From positions 62,001 to 126,000 of the forward strand of contig NZ_BMEQ01000003.1 in the NCBI RefSeq assembly GCF_014636775.1: DNA of 64,000 nt, written 5' to 3'. This stretch comes from Kocuria dechangensis. GTDB taxonomy: Bacteria; Actinomycetota; Actinomycetes; Actinomycetales; Micrococcaceae. A program made the translations under genes and the position numbers. How positions within the stretch are numbered: the first letter of the stretch is position 1; every line of letters begins with the position of its first letter. This document shows positions 50,645 through 59,499 of this stretch, one piece after another. Below the pieces are notes generated by a model that saw only the letters and a list, made by a program, of their open reading frames with translations, did not search any database and was not told where the DNA came from.

Positions 50645-51999
50645 TGCCCGCGTCGACAGCGCAGGCGGCCCGTCGCTGGTGGACGCCCTGGGCCAAGGGC
50701 CTCGGGGCGCTCGTCGGCCTGCAGCTCCTCCTGTTCGGCCTGCTCGTCGCCGGGCAGGCGGTCCCCGACGAGCCCATCGCCGAGAACCTCGTGGCCTCCG
50801 TCGAGGCCGGCACCTACGGGCCCAGCCAGATCCCGGACCGGATGGGCACCCCCTCGGACACCTTCACGGAGTGCGTGGTGGCCGGGACCGGCCTCGGGGC
50901 CTCCCCCGAGGAGTCCGCCCTCAGCCGGGCCGCCCGGATGCCGCGGATCGGCAACTGCGACGGCGGGGCCGAGGACGTCCGGGCGGTCGCCGACGGCAAG
51001 GTCTTCGAGGACCAGAACTACTACAAGTACTGGGCCGGCTACACGGTCATCACCCGCCCCGCCCTCGCCCTGGTGGGGCTCGAGGGCCTGCGGATCCTCT
51101 CGGGGGCGCTCATGGTCGCCGCGCTCGTCGGGGCGCTGCTGGCCGTCCGCGCCCGCACCTCCACCGCTGTGGCGGTCGCGCTCACCGCCCCCTACCTCGT
51201 CGGGACGAACATGCTCTCGACGCCCTCGACCTCGTTCAGCCAGTCGATCTCCATCGCGTTCATCTTCCTCTCCGTGCTCCTCACCGCGGTGGGCGCCCGG
51301 CGCTCGCGCGACGCGGGACTGCTCGGCGCCGCGGTCGGCGCCGCGCTGTTCTGCTACGTCGACCTGCTGACCACGCCCTCCGTCCCGTGGGCGATGTCGG
51401 CCTTCGTCCTGGCCGCGGCCGTCTGGTACCGCACCCGTGACCTCCGCCGGAGCGCCGTGGCGGGGGTCCTCGCCGGGGCGGTGTGGCCGGTGGCCTTCGC
51501 CGTGACCTGGGCCTCGCGCTGGGCCTTCGGCGCCCTGTTCATGGGGGTGGACGAGACCGTCGCCATGGTGCAGCAGAACGTCGGCTTCCGCACCGCCGGC
51601 GCCCACGACGGGGTCTCCGACGCGTTCGGGGCCGGGGTGACCAGCAACGTCTCCTACTGGTGGGACCTGGTCCCGACGTCCGGGGCGGTCCTCCTCGCGT
51701 GCGGGATCGCCACGGCGGTGGGGCTCGTCCTGGCGGTGCTGCGCGGTGGGGCGCGGCGGCTCGTCGTCGCCCTCGTCCTGGCCCTGCCCGCCGTCGTGGT
51801 CCCCGTCTGGTACGTCGCACTGAGCAACCACTCGCAGATCCACGAGTTCTTCGTCAACCGCGGGGTGCCCACGGCCCTGGCCGTGATCACGGCCGCCGCG
51901 CTGGCGGCGGCCGTCCCGCCCCGCCCGCGCGCCGACGAGGCCGCGGCGGGGGAGGAGCACCCGGACGCGGTGCCCGACGACCAGCGCGTCCTCGTCTGA
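50644..51999 (+). CDS. Polytopic membrane protein of unknown function, partner of the glycosyltransferase
   Basis: Protein of 451 residues with an N-terminal helix (LGALVGLQLLLFGLLVAGQAV), a large outside loop of about 90 residues (containing GTPSDTFTECVVAGTGLG and IGNCDGG, two Cys possibly disulfide-linked, and YYKYWAGYTVITRPAL), then eight to ten transmembrane helices and a charged C-terminal tail. The first loop followed by many helices resembles GT-C type glycosyltransferases that take sugars from polyprenyl phosphate, but I do not see a definite acidic catalytic motif. It shares the TGATG stop/start with the GT2 gene. Function is inferred from this pairing only. Confidence 0.7.
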   Translation: MPASTAQAARRWWTPWAKGLGALVGLQLLLFGLLVAGQAVPDEPIAENLVASVEAGTYGPSQIPDRMGTPSDTFTECVVAGTGLGASPEESALSRAARMPRIGNCDGGAEDVRAVADGKVFEDQNYYKYWAGYTVITRPALALVGLEGLRILSGALMVAALVGALLAVRARTSTAVAVALTAPYLVGTNMLSTPSTSFSQSISIAFIFLSVLLTAVGARRSRDAGLLGAAVGAALFCYVDLLTTPSVPWAMSAFVLAAAVWYRTRDLRRSAVAGVLAGAVWPVAFAVTWASRWAFGALFMGVDETVAMVQQNVGFRTAGAHDGVSDAFGAGVTSNVSYWWDLVPTSGAVLLACGIATAVGLVLAVLRGGARRLVVALVLALPAVVVPVWYVALSNHSQIHEFFVNRGVPTALAVITAAALAAAVPPRPRADEAAAGEEHPDAVPDDQRVLV

Positions 52000-52003
52000 C
52001 GCC

Positions 52004-52029
52004 GCCCCCGCCCGGTCTGCGGCGGGGGC
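52004..52029. terminator. Hairpin between the membrane-protein gene and ectB
   Basis: GCCCCCGCC (52004-52012) and GGCGGGGGC (52021-52029), 9 bp perfect with an 8-nt loop, in the gap between convergent genes. A second, weaker stem (CCCGGGAC, CGTCCC region) follows at about 52029-52060. Confidence 0.5.
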
Positions 52030-52068
52030 CCGGGACCGTCCCTGTCGCCCGGGACGGCGGCTCCCTCC

Positions 52069-53397
52069 TCAGGCGGAGGACTTCAGCCGGGCCGTGTGCG
52101 CGGCGGGCGCCTGGCGGAGCGGGACGGGCCGGGCGACGGCGTCCTCCTCGCCGAGGACGGCCCGGACGGCGTCCAGCAGCACCTGCGTCCCCTCGAGGAG
52201 GTCCGCCCGGGAGATGTTCAGGGGCGGCATCACCTTGAGCACCTCGTCCTTCGGGCCGGAGGTCTCCACCAGCAGGTGGCGCTCGAACGCCGCGCCGGCG
52301 ATCCTGCCCGCCAGCCCCGGGTCGGGGAACCAGACCCCCGTGAGCAGCCCGCGCCCCCGCCGGACAGCGCCCTCGACCAGGGCCGCGATTCTCCCCAGCT
52401 CCTCCTCGAGCTCCCGCCCCCGCTGCCTGACCTCCTCCGCGAACGTCCCGTCGGACCAGTACTTCTCCAGTGCCGCGGTCGCGGTGACGAACGCGGGGTT
52501 GTGGCCGCGGAACGTGCCGTTGTGCTGGCCGGGCTCCCAGACGTCGAGCTCCGGGCGGAACAGGGTCAGGGCCATGGGCAGGCCGTAGCCCGAGATGGAC
52601 TTCGACAGGCACACGACGTCCGGCCGGATGCCGGCCTCCTCGAAGCTGAAGAAGGTGCCGGTCCGGCCGCACCCGGCCTGGACGTCGTCGACGATGAGCA
52701 GGACGCCGTGCTGACGGCACAGCCGCTCGAGACCCTGCAGCCACGCGGCGCGCGCCGCCCTGAGCCCGCCCTCGCCCTGGACGGTCTCCACGATGACGGC
52801 CGCGGGGACGTCCAGGCCGGAGCTGCTGTCCTCCCAGGCCCGGCCCAGCCACGTGAGCGCCGCGTCCGGGTCGTCGAGGTAGCCGTCGTACGGCGCCGTG
52901 ATCGTGAAGGGCAGCGGCACGCCGGCGCCCGCGCGCTTCGTGGCGTTGCCGGTGGCCGCCAGGGCCCCGAGGGTCATGCCGTGGAAGGCGTCGGTGAAGT
53001 GGACGATCTCCCGCCGTCCCGTGGCCAGCCGGGCGACCTTGAGCGCGGCCTCCACGGAGTTGGTCCCGGTCGGGCCGGGGAACTGGACCTTGTAGTCGAG
53101 GCCGCGGGGCCTGAGCACGAGCCTCTCGAACGTCTCCAGGAAGCGGCGCTTGGCGGACGTGTAGGTGTCCAGCGAGTGGACGATGCCGTCCGCGGAGAGG
53201 TGGGCGATCAGCTCACGCTTCAGGTCGGGGTCGTTGTGCCCGTAGTTGAGGGCGCCGGCGCCGGAGAAGAAGTCGAGGTAGACCTGTCCGTCCTCCGCGT
53301 ACTGCCGGCACCCCCTGGCCGACTCGAAGACGGCGGGCCAGTGGCGGCAGTAGCTGCGGACGTCGGACTCGAGCGTCTCGAAGATAGTGGTGGACAT
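52069..53397 (-). CDS. ectB: Diaminobutyrate-2-oxoglutarate aminotransferase (EctB type), stand-alone
   Basis: PLP aminotransferase class III of 442 residues. The EctB pattern is clear: ESDVRSYCRHWPAVFESARG at the N-terminus, YLDFFSGAGALNYGHNDP, IVHSLDTYTSAKRRFLETFE, QFPGPTGTNSVEAALKVAR, IVDDVQAGCGRTGTFFSFE and the PLP lysine Lys266 in CLSKSISGYGLPMA. It interconverts aspartate semialdehyde and L-2,4-diaminobutyrate. In ectoine producers ectA, ectB, ectC sit together; here the gene stands alone, so it may instead serve ectoine degradation (as DoeD does), together with the DoeA-like enzyme 8 kb away, or supply diaminobutyrate for another product. A GGAGGAGGATCCACC ribosome-binding site precedes the ATG. 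Confidence 0.88.
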   Translation of the reverse strand: MSTTIFETLESDVRSYCRHWPAVFESARGCRQYAEDGQVYLDFFSGAGALNYGHNDPDLKRELIAHLSADGIVHSLDTYTSAKRRFLETFERLVLRPRGLDYKVQFPGPTGTNSVEAALKVARLATGRREIVHFTDAFHGMTLGALAATGNATKRAGAGVPLPFTITAPYDGYLDDPDAALTWLGRAWEDSSSGLDVPAAVIVETVQGEGGLRAARAAWLQGLERLCRQHGVLLIVDDVQAGCGRTGTFFSFEEAGIRPDVVCLSKSISGYGLPMALTLFRPELDVWEPGQHNGTFRGHNPAFVTATAALEKYWSDGTFAEEVRQRGRELEEELGRIAALVEGAVRRGRGLLTGVWFPDPGLAGRIAGAAFERHLLVETSGPKDEVLKVMPPLNISRADLLEGTQVLLDAVRAVLGEEDAVARPVPLRQAPAAHTARLKSSA

Positions 53398-53596
53398 GGT
53401 GGATCCTCCTCCACGAAAAGTGTGGTGTAGGCGGCAGCTCCCGGCCGGATCCCCCTCCGACTAGGTGCTTAAGTCACGAGGGTAGACCCGGACGTGACCG
53501 GGGGCACCCGATTCGCAGGGATGGCGGGAACATGACGGCGGTGATCACGATCCGGGAACAGTGCTCGCCGGATACGGCCCCAGGGCGTACCGTAGA

Positions 53597-53616
53597 GATC
53601 AACCAATTGGTTGATC
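53597..53616. promoter_or_regulatory. arsR operator: Perfect 20-bp palindrome, likely ArsR operator
   Basis: GATCAACCAATTGGTTGATC is a perfect 20-bp palindrome, AT-rich compared with its surroundings. It begins 3-4 nt after a TACCGT -10 like box (53588-53593) and so covers the expected transcription start of the ArsR gene, the classic place for autorepression. A partial third half-site (ATTGGTTGA) follows at 53622-53630. Confidence 0.75.
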
Positions 53617-53626
53617 AAAGGATTGG

Positions 53627-53995
53627 TTGACAAGCACCGTGGACGACGACGATCTGCTCGACAAGGCCTTTCTGGCCCTCGCCGACCCCGTCCGCCGCAG
53701 CATCGTCGCCCGGCTCAGCCGGGGCCCCGCCACGGTCACGGAACTGGCGGAACCCTTCGCGATCAGCAAGCAGGCGGTCTCGAAGCACATCCAGGTCCTC
53801 GAGCAGGCGCAGCTCGTCACGCGCACCCGTGACGCCCAGCGCCGGCCCGTCCACCTGGACCCCGCACGACTGGAGGCGCTCACCGCCTGGATCGACCGCT
53901 ACCGGCTGGTCCGCGAGGAGCAGTTCCGCCGCCTCGACGCCGTGCTCGGCACCCGAGCCGCAGACCGCGGCGAGCACGATCAGGAACCACCATGA
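53627..53995 (+). CDS. ArsR-family transcriptional regulator
   Basis: Protein of 122 residues. The winged helix is ALADPVRRSIVARLSRGPATVTELAEPFAISKQAVSKHIQVLEQAQLVTRTRDAQRRPVHL, the form found in regulators paired with SRPBCC proteins (no metal-binding cysteine motif, so not a metal sensor of the ArsR/SmtB kind). The TTG at the start has AAAGGA four bases before it, which decides for it over a GTG 12 nt further in. A perfect palindrome at 53597-53616 is its probable operator. It overlaps the SRPBCC gene in ATGA. Likely represses its own operon in response to an unknown signal. Confidence 0.88.
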   Translation: MTSTVDDDDLLDKAFLALADPVRRSIVARLSRGPATVTELAEPFAISKQAVSKHIQVLEQAQLVTRTRDAQRRPVHLDPARLEALTAWIDRYRLVREEQFRRLDAVLGTRAADRGEHDQEPP

Positions 53996-54483
53996 GCAAC
54001 GCACTGCACCTCACCGCCCCCGAGGGCTCTCTCCTCGTCGACTACGTCCGGGAGTTCGACGTCCCGGCGGCCGAGCTGTTCCGGGCCCACGCGGACCCGG
54101 AGCTGTTCCGGCGCTGGATCGGCCCGCGCGGCCTGGAGACCCGCATCGATGCGTACGACTGCCGCGACGGCGGGACCTTCCGCTTCGTGCAGCGCGGCCA
54201 GGACGGCGGCGACGAGTACGCCTTCCGCGGCGTCTTCCACACCGTCCGGGAGAACGAGCTCGTCGTCCAGACCTTCGAGTACGAGGGCTGGCCGGACGTG
54301 GTCACCCTGGAGTACTCCCGCTTCGAGGATCTGCCCGGCGGCCGCAGCCGGCTCACCGGCCGGTCCGTCCACCCGTCCCCGGAGGCCCGCGAGCGGTACC
54401 TCGCCACCGGCATGGAGTCGGGGATGGCGCAGGGCTACGACCAGCTCGAGGAGCTGCTGGCGGCCCGGGCCGCGCACCGCTGA
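53992..54483 (+). CDS. SRPBCC (AHSA1-like) domain protein
   Basis: Protein of 163 residues with the START-like fold of the AHSA1/PF08327 family: VDYVREFDVPAAELFRAHADPELFRRWIGPRGLETRIDAYDCRDGGTFRF at the N-terminus, then YAFRGVFHTVRENELVVQTFEYEGW, and a long C-terminal helix GMAQGYDQLEELLAA. Such proteins bind hydrophobic ligands. It is the second gene of a two-gene operon with an ArsR regulator (ATGA overlap), a very common pairing in Actinobacteria whose physiological role is unclear. Confidence 0.88.
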   Translation: MSNALHLTAPEGSLLVDYVREFDVPAAELFRAHADPELFRRWIGPRGLETRIDAYDCRDGGTFRFVQRGQDGGDEYAFRGVFHTVRENELVVQTFEYEGWPDVVTLEYSRFEDLPGGRSRLTGRSVHPSPEARERYLATGMESGMAQGYDQLEELLAARAAHR

Positions 54484-54548
54484 GCCCTCGCGACCGGTCC
54501 CGCCCGCTCCGGGCGGCCGACGGCTTCATGGTCGCCCGGAGCCCGCGG

Positions 54549-55931
54549 TCAGTCCCGGGCCGGCTGCTCCGAGCGGCCCCCGAAGACCCTGGCCGCGAGC
54601 GCGATGAGCAGCACCAGGGCCCCCGTCAGGGCCAGCTGGACCCGCACGGCGTCGTCGAGCAGGCCCAGCAGCACGATCCCGGCGAGGATCGCGAGCGCCA
54701 GGTAGGACAGCCAGGGGAAGGCCCACATCCGCAGGGGCAGCCGGGCGCCGGCGCGGTCCGCGCGGCGGCGCAGCACGATCTGGGAGACCAGGGCCAGGCC
54801 CCAGACCGCGAGGCACGTGGCGCCCACGGTGTTGAGCATCCACAGCAGCACGGTCTCGGGCCACAGGTAGTTGAGCACCACGGCGGCGAAGCCGAAGACC
54901 ACGGACACGACGACGGCGGTGCGCGGCACCCCGCGGTCCGAGACGTCGGCGAAGGCGCGCGGGGCGGAGCCGCGGCGGGCCAGCGAGTACAGCATCCGCG
55001 AGGAGCCGTAGATGTTGGCGTTGAGGGCCGAGAGCAGGGACAGGATGATGATCACGGCCATCACCGCGTCCGCGCCCGGGACCCCGGCGGCGTCCAGCAC
55101 CGCGACGAACGGGCTCACGGAGAGCTGCTCGTCGTCCCAGGGGAGGACGAGCACCATGACGGTCACGGCGCCCACGTAGAACACGAGGATGCGGACCAGG
55201 ATCGTGCGGATCGCGCGCGCCACGTTGCGCTGCGGGTCCTCGGTCTCGGCCGAGGCGATGGTCACGAGCTCGGTGCCGCCGAACGCGAAGATCACCACGA
55301 GCAGCGCCGCGGCCACCCCGGTCAGGCCGTTGGGCATGAACCCGCCGTGGGACGTGAGGTTGCCCAGCCCCGGGGAGGGCGCGGGCAGCAGCCCCAGCAG
55401 CAGGGCCAGGCCCACCCCCAGGAACGCGAGCACCGCGAGCACCTTCATCAGCGCGAACCAGAACTCCGTCTCGCCCAGCGTCCCCACCTTCACGAGGTTG
55501 ACCGCCGTGAAGAGGGCCATGAACACGAGCGCCAGGACCCACTGCTCGGCGAGGGGCCACAGCTCGGTGAACAGCTGGGCGGCCGCCGTGGCCTCCGCCG
55601 CGACCACCACCACGATCTGCGCCCACCACAGCCAGCCCAGGGTCTGGCCCACGGTGCGGCCCATCGCCTTCCCCGCCCAGGTGGAGAACGCGCCCGGGGA
55701 CGGGTCCGCGGCGGCCATCTCGCCGAGGGCGCGCATCACCAGCACAAGCAGCACGCACGCCACGAGGAAGGAGAGCAGCACGGCGGGTCCCGCCGTGCGG
55801 ATCGCGGCGCCGGTGCCGATGAACAGTCCCGTGCGGGGCGCGTCCGCGGCGGGAGCACCGCGGACCGGTAGACTTGTCCGGTACGAGCCCCTGGGCCTCC
55901 ACCTGCCGGAGCGGCGCCGCCGCCGGCGCAC
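54549..55931 (-). pseudogene. APC-family amino-acid permease, N-terminus replaced or lost
   Basis: From about 55832 downwards the frame encodes a permease of the amino-acid transporter family ([83 protein letters not shown]), with about eleven helices and an intact C-terminus. Family members normally start with 30-40 residues including ...IALGGAIGTGLF that form the first half of TM1. Here the homology begins abruptly at TGLFIG, and upstream is an Arg-rich, non-membrane sequence that lies opposite the purA promoter. The only in-frame start candidates (GTG at 55931 and others further in) lack ribosome-binding sites. It is best read as a 5'-truncated permease, possibly non-functional. D-serine/GABA/proline-type amino acids would be the substrates of the intact form. 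Confidence 0.6.
55869..55874 (+). promoter_or_regulatory. Candidate -10 box of purA
   Basis: TAGACT, giving a transcript with a 5' leader of about 150 nt before the purA ATG. No -35 match was found. The leader contains GC-rich inverted segments (for example CGACGC and GCGTTGTCG around 55940-55960) but I recognise no riboswitch. Confidence 0.35.
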
Positions 55932-56032
55932 GGACAGGAACGACGCAGGGGCGTTGTCGTGTCCCGGTCGGCGCGCAGCGCCGCCGGGCGCCGCGGGACC
56001 GTCCCGCACCACCCAGGCAGGAGAGTCGTTCA

Positions 56033-57319
56033 ATGCCAGCAATCGTGATCGTCGGAGCCCAGTGGGGCGACGAGGGCAAGGGCAAGGCCACCGACCTGCT
56101 CGGAGGCCGTGTCGACTACGTGGTCAAGCCCAACGGCGGCAACAACGCCGGGCACACCGTGGTCGTCAACGGCGACAAGTTCGAGCTCAAGCTCCTGCCG
56201 GCGGGCATCCTGAGCCCCAACGCCGTCCCGGTGATCGGCAACGGCGTCGTGGTCAACCCCCAGGCCCTCTTCGAGGAGATCGACGGTCTGGAGGCCCGCG
56301 GGGCCGACACCTCCCGGCTGCGGATCTCCGCGAACGCCCACCTCGTGGCCCCGTACCACCAGACCATGGACCAGGTCACGGAGCGCTTCCTCGGCAAGCG
56401 CGCGATCGGCACCACGGGCCGCGGCATCGGGCCCGCCTACATCGACAAGGTCGGCCGGCTCGGCATCCGCGTGCAGGACGTCCTGGACGAGTCGATCCTG
56501 CGGCAGAAGATCGAGGGCGCGCTGCGGCAGAAGAACGAGCTGCTCGTGAAGCTCTACAACCGCCGCGCCATCGACGTCGAGGAGGTCGTGGAGTACTTCC
56601 TGGACTACGCGGACCGGCTCGCCCCGATGATCGTGGACTCCACCCGTCTGCTCAACACGGCGCTGGACGAGGGCAAGGTGGTCCTCATGGAGGGCGGCCA
56701 GGCGACCTTCCTCGACGTCGACCACGGCACCTACCCGTTCGTGACCTCCTCCAACCCCACGGCGGGCGGCGCGTCCGTGGGCTCGGGCATCGGCCCGACC
56801 CGCATCACCCGCGCCATCGGCATCATCAAGGCGTACACCACCCGCGTGGGCGCCGGGCCCTTCCCCACGGAGCTCTTCGACGAGATGGGCGAGCGGCTGC
56901 GCACGACCGGCGGCGAGTTCGGCGTGAACACCGGCCGGCCCCGCCGCACCGGCTGGTACGACGCCGTCATGGCCCGCCACGCCTCCCGGATCAACGGCTT
57001 CACGGACTACTTCCTCACCAAGCTCGACGTCCTCACCGGCATCGGGCAGATCCCGGTGTGCGTGGCCTACGACGTGGACGGCGTGCGCCACGACGAGATG
57101 CCCATGACCCAGACCGAGTTCCACCACGCGAAGCCGATCTTCGAGTACTTCGAGGGCTGGAACGACGACATCACCGGCTGCCGCACGCTCGAGGACCTGC
57201 CCGGCAACGCCCGCGCGTACGTCGAGGCGCTCGAGGCGATGAGCGGCACCCGGATGTCCGCGATCGGCGTGGGCCCGGACCGTGACAACACCATCGTGGT
57301 GCACGACCTGATCGACTGA
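56033..57319 (+). CDS. purA: Adenylosuccinate synthetase
   Basis: Protein of 428 residues that joins IMP and aspartate with GTP in AMP synthesis. The P-loop [16 protein letters not shown] and base-contact [14 protein letters not shown] open the protein; [73 protein letters not shown] and the C-terminal [12 protein letters not shown] are the family blocks. AGGAGAG lies 9 nt before the ATG. It has a candidate promoter about 160 nt upstream, within the remains of the divergent permease gene, and a hairpin follows the stop. Confidence 0.96.
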   Translation: MPAIVIVGAQWGDEGKGKATDLLGGRVDYVVKPNGGNNAGHTVVVNGDKFELKLLPAGILSPNAVPVIGNGVVVNPQALFEEIDGLEARGADTSRLRISANAHLVAPYHQTMDQVTERFLGKRAIGTTGRGIGPAYIDKVGRLGIRVQDVLDESILRQKIEGALRQKNELLVKLYNRRAIDVEEVVEYFLDYADRLAPMIVDSTRLLNTALDEGKVVLMEGGQATFLDVDHGTYPFVTSSNPTAGGASVGSGIGPTRITRAIGIIKAYTTRVGAGPFPTELFDEMGERLRTTGGEFGVNTGRPRRTGWYDAVMARHASRINGFTDYFLTKLDVLTGIGQIPVCVAYDVDGVRHDEMPMTQTEFHHAKPIFEYFEGWNDDITGCRTLEDLPGNARAYVEALEAMSGTRMSAIGVGPDRDNTIVVHDLID

Positions 57320-57331
57320 GCCCTCACCCCA

Positions 57332-57358
57332 CCCCGGGCGGCTCCTGCCCGCCCGGGG
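57332..57358. terminator. Hairpin after purA
   Basis: CCCCGGGCGG (57332-57341) and CCGCCCGGGG (57349-57358), 10 bp perfect with a 7-nt loop, between convergent purA and the DUF202 gene. Confidence 0.6.
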
Positions 57359-57370
57359 GCGGAGCGGTCC

Positions 57371-57745
57371 TCACGGCCGGACGAGGACCAGCACCACGTA
57401 GAGCCCCAGCGCGCCCAGGGCCACCACAGCCGTGGCGGTGGCCAGCACCGCCCCCACCTCCGGCGCGGACTCCTCCTCGGCGATGCCGCGCGCGCTGCGG
57501 GTGTAGCGCGGGCGCTGGGTCAGGTAGATCGCGACGGCCGTGACCACGGCCAGCCCGAAGAGGACGAGGACGAACGGGCCGTGGTGGGGCAGCCAGCGCA
57601 GGAACACCGCGGAGACCACGACGAAGGACATCAGCGTCCGGCCCCACGCCATGCTCGTGCGCTCGGGCTGCAGGCCCGGGTCCCCGTGCGGCGGCGGGGC
57701 CGGGTCCCGGGGCGGGCGGCGGATCGGGGGGCGCGGAGCGGGCAT
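57371..57745 (-). CDS. DUF202 family membrane protein
   Basis: Protein of 124 residues. A Pro/Arg-rich cytoplasmic leader ends in the DUF202 signature PGLQPERTSMAWGRTLMSF, followed by three hydrophobic segments (about 36-52, 56-73, 100-120). Function unknown for the family. It begins 1 nt after the stop of the second DUF202 gene, so the two are one operon and may form a heteromeric complex. Confidence 0.82.
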   Translation of the reverse strand: MPAPRPPIRRPPRDPAPPPHGDPGLQPERTSMAWGRTLMSFVVVSAVFLRWLPHHGPFVLVLFGLAVVTAVAIYLTQRPRYTRSARGIAEEESAPEVGAVLATATAVVALGALGLYVVLVLVRP

Positions 57746-57746
57746 C

Positions 57747-58133
57747 TCAGTCCTGCAGGACGACGACGACGAGCACTCCCGCGGCGATCGCCCCGCCCAC
57801 CGCGAGCACCGGCGCGATCAGGGGCAGGGGCAGCGGGCTCTGCTGCCGCATGCTCCGCTCCACCCCGAGCCAGCGGAACGCGGCGCCCCCGCTGACGAGC
57901 ATGCTCAGGACCAGCAGCACCACCGACAGGAACGTGCGGACCGGCTCGTCGAAGACGTCCCCCGTGAACGCCTCGACCGCGATCCCGCCGGCCAGGAACG
58001 CCAGGGACGTGCGGATCCAGGCCAGGAACGTGCGCTCGTTGGCGAGGGTGAAGCGCGGGTCGGGGTCCTCGCCCCCGCCCAGCAGCCGTTGCGCGACCCG
58101 GCCCCGGTGCGGGGTCCCCGACTTCTCACCCAT
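57747..58133 (-). CDS. DUF202/YidH-like membrane protein
   Basis: Protein of 128 residues with the YidH-type signature DPRFTLANERTFLAWIRTSLAFLAGGIAV and three transmembrane segments (about 38-58, 70-88, 105-125). E. coli YidH is a small inner-membrane protein of unknown function encoded next to a second DUF202 protein, YidG; the same paired arrangement occurs here, with the partner gene beginning 1 nt downstream. The ATG has no strong Shine-Dalgarno sequence (GGGCAGGCC upstream). Confidence 0.85.
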   Translation of the reverse strand: MGEKSGTPHRGRVAQRLLGGGEDPDPRFTLANERTFLAWIRTSLAFLAGGIAVEAFTGDVFDEPVRTFLSVVLLVLSMLVSGGAAFRWLGVERSMRQQSPLPLPLIAPVLAVGGAIAAGVLVVVVLQD

Positions 58134-58323
58134 GGCCTGCCCTTCGCTGCCGCGGCCCGGCCGGCGCGGTCGCCGGCCGTGTCCGGTTCCATCCTGGCAC
58201 GGTCCCCGGGCCCCGGACCGCCCGCGCCGGCCCCGGCGGTGCCCGCGGCGTGTCCGTGGTGCGGGTCACGTCCCTGGCCCAGCCTGTGAGCACCTCACAC
58301 ATCCCCTCACGAGGAGCCCCCTG

Positions 58324-59499
58324 ATGCGACGACCCCCCGCAGCCCCGTCCCTCACCGCCCCGTCCCTCACCGCCCCGTCCCTCACCGCCCCGTCCCTCAC
58401 CGCCCCGTCCCTCACCGCCCCGTCCCTCACCGCCCCGTCCCTCACCGCCCCGTCCCTCACCGCTCTGGCCCTCACCGCTCTGGCCCTCACCGCTCTGGCC
58501 CTGGCCGCCGCGCTCACGGCCGGAGGGGCGCTGGCCGCGCCCGCCCTGGCCGTGGGCGAGGGCCCGAACCCGGGCAACGGGCAGTTCACCACCGCCCACC
58601 TGCGCACCTACGACGACGTCGTGGCGGAGCTGCAGGAGCAGGACGCCCGCCAGGACGCCCTCGAGCTCGAGGTCATCGGCCGGTCGGTCAAGGGCCGCGA
58701 CCTCTACCTCGCGAAGTACGTCTCCGACCCGGACAACCCCACGATCCTCTACCTCACCCAGCAGCACGGCAACGAGCAGCTGACCACGGAGGGCGCCCTC
58801 GAGTTCATCAAGCACCTCGGCACCCAGAAGTCCGGCGGCCTGCTGGAGGACGTCAACATCCTCGTGGTCCCCATGCTCAACCCCGACGGCGCCATGGGCG
58901 ACGTCGACTTCTCGCTCGAGGACTACCTCGCCAAGGACCGGAACCTCACCCGGTACAACGCCAACGAGATCGACCTCAACCGGGACCACGTCACCCGCAC
59001 CCAGCCCGAGACGCAGGCCCTGCACGACAACGTCCTCGGCGCCCACGACATCGACTACATGATCGACCTGCACCACCAGGGCACGCAGTCCGAGGTGGAC
59101 GGCGAGCTCGTCTCCGGGTCGATCCTCTACCCGACGACGCCGAACGCGGACCCCGAGCTGGTCGAGCGCTCCAAGCGGCTCGGCTCGGTGGTGCACTCGG
59201 CGATCGACCCGACCGGCTGGGGACACCTCGGCAGGTACGTGGGCGGCACGGCCGAGACCATCAGCCGCAACGGCATCGCCGTCGAGTACGGCGTGGCCAC
59301 CCTGCTGTTCGAGATGCGCGGGATGTCCGACCACTACCGCGAGGACTACATCCTGGGCGGACGTAGCAACGGCTACCTGGTCCGCCAGACCGTGCTCACC
59401 ATGACCGAGACGGCCCGCGCGATCGGGGACGGCTCGATCGAGACCGCGGACACGGGCTTCTGGGAGACCCTGCCGGAGCAGAACACCCGCACCGAGTGA
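58324..59499 (+). CDS. Secreted M14 zinc carboxypeptidase with repeat-expanded signal peptide
   Basis: Protein of 391 residues. Zinc site and catalysis: His148 and Glu151 (QQHGNEQ), His250 or His251 (MIDLHHQGTQ) and Glu330 (LLFEMRG) give the M14 triad and general base. The preceding parts GRSVKGRDLYLAKYVSD and VPMLNPDGAMGD fit the family, with Asn-Pro-Asp-Gly a substrate-binding block. The first 70 residues are a signal sequence in which PSLTA is repeated eight times and LALTA/LALAA three times before ALTAGGALAAPALA (likely cleavage). The repeats add a long, moderately hydrophobic leader that is unusual. Start ATG is 3 nt after a CCCCCTG context with GAGGAGCC upstream. Confidence 0.82.
   Translation: MRRPPAAPSLTAPSLTAPSLTAPSLTAPSLTAPSLTAPSLTAPSLTALALTALALTALALAAALTAGGALAAPALAVGEGPNPGNGQFTTAHLRTYDDVVAELQEQDARQDALELEVIGRSVKGRDLYLAKYVSDPDNPTILYLTQQHGNEQLTTEGALEFIKHLGTQKSGGLLEDVNILVVPMLNPDGAMGDVDFSLEDYLAKDRNLTRYNANEIDLNRDHVTRTQPETQALHDNVLGAHDIDYMIDLHHQGTQSEVDGELVSGSILYPTTPNADPELVERSKRLGSVVHSAIDPTGWGHLGRYVGGTAETISRNGIAVEYGVATLLFEMRGMSDHYREDYILGGRSNGYLVRQTVLTMTETARAIGDGSIETADTGFWETLPEQNTRTE
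58345..58509 (+). repeat. 15-nt tandem repeat array (11 units) in the signal-peptide region
   Basis: Eight units of CCGTCCCTCACCGCC (last base C or T) at 58345-58464 are followed by three variant units CTGGCCCTCACCGCT/CTGGCCCTGGCCGCC at 58465-58509. Every unit is 15 nt, so copy-number change keeps the frame and alters the length of the leader by five residues each. Confidence 0.93.

Noticed and set aside
55870-56032. Possible riboswitch in the purA leader
   Set aside because: The leader is long and GC-rich but none of the conserved cores of purine, PRPP or ppGpp riboswitches could be recognised by eye.
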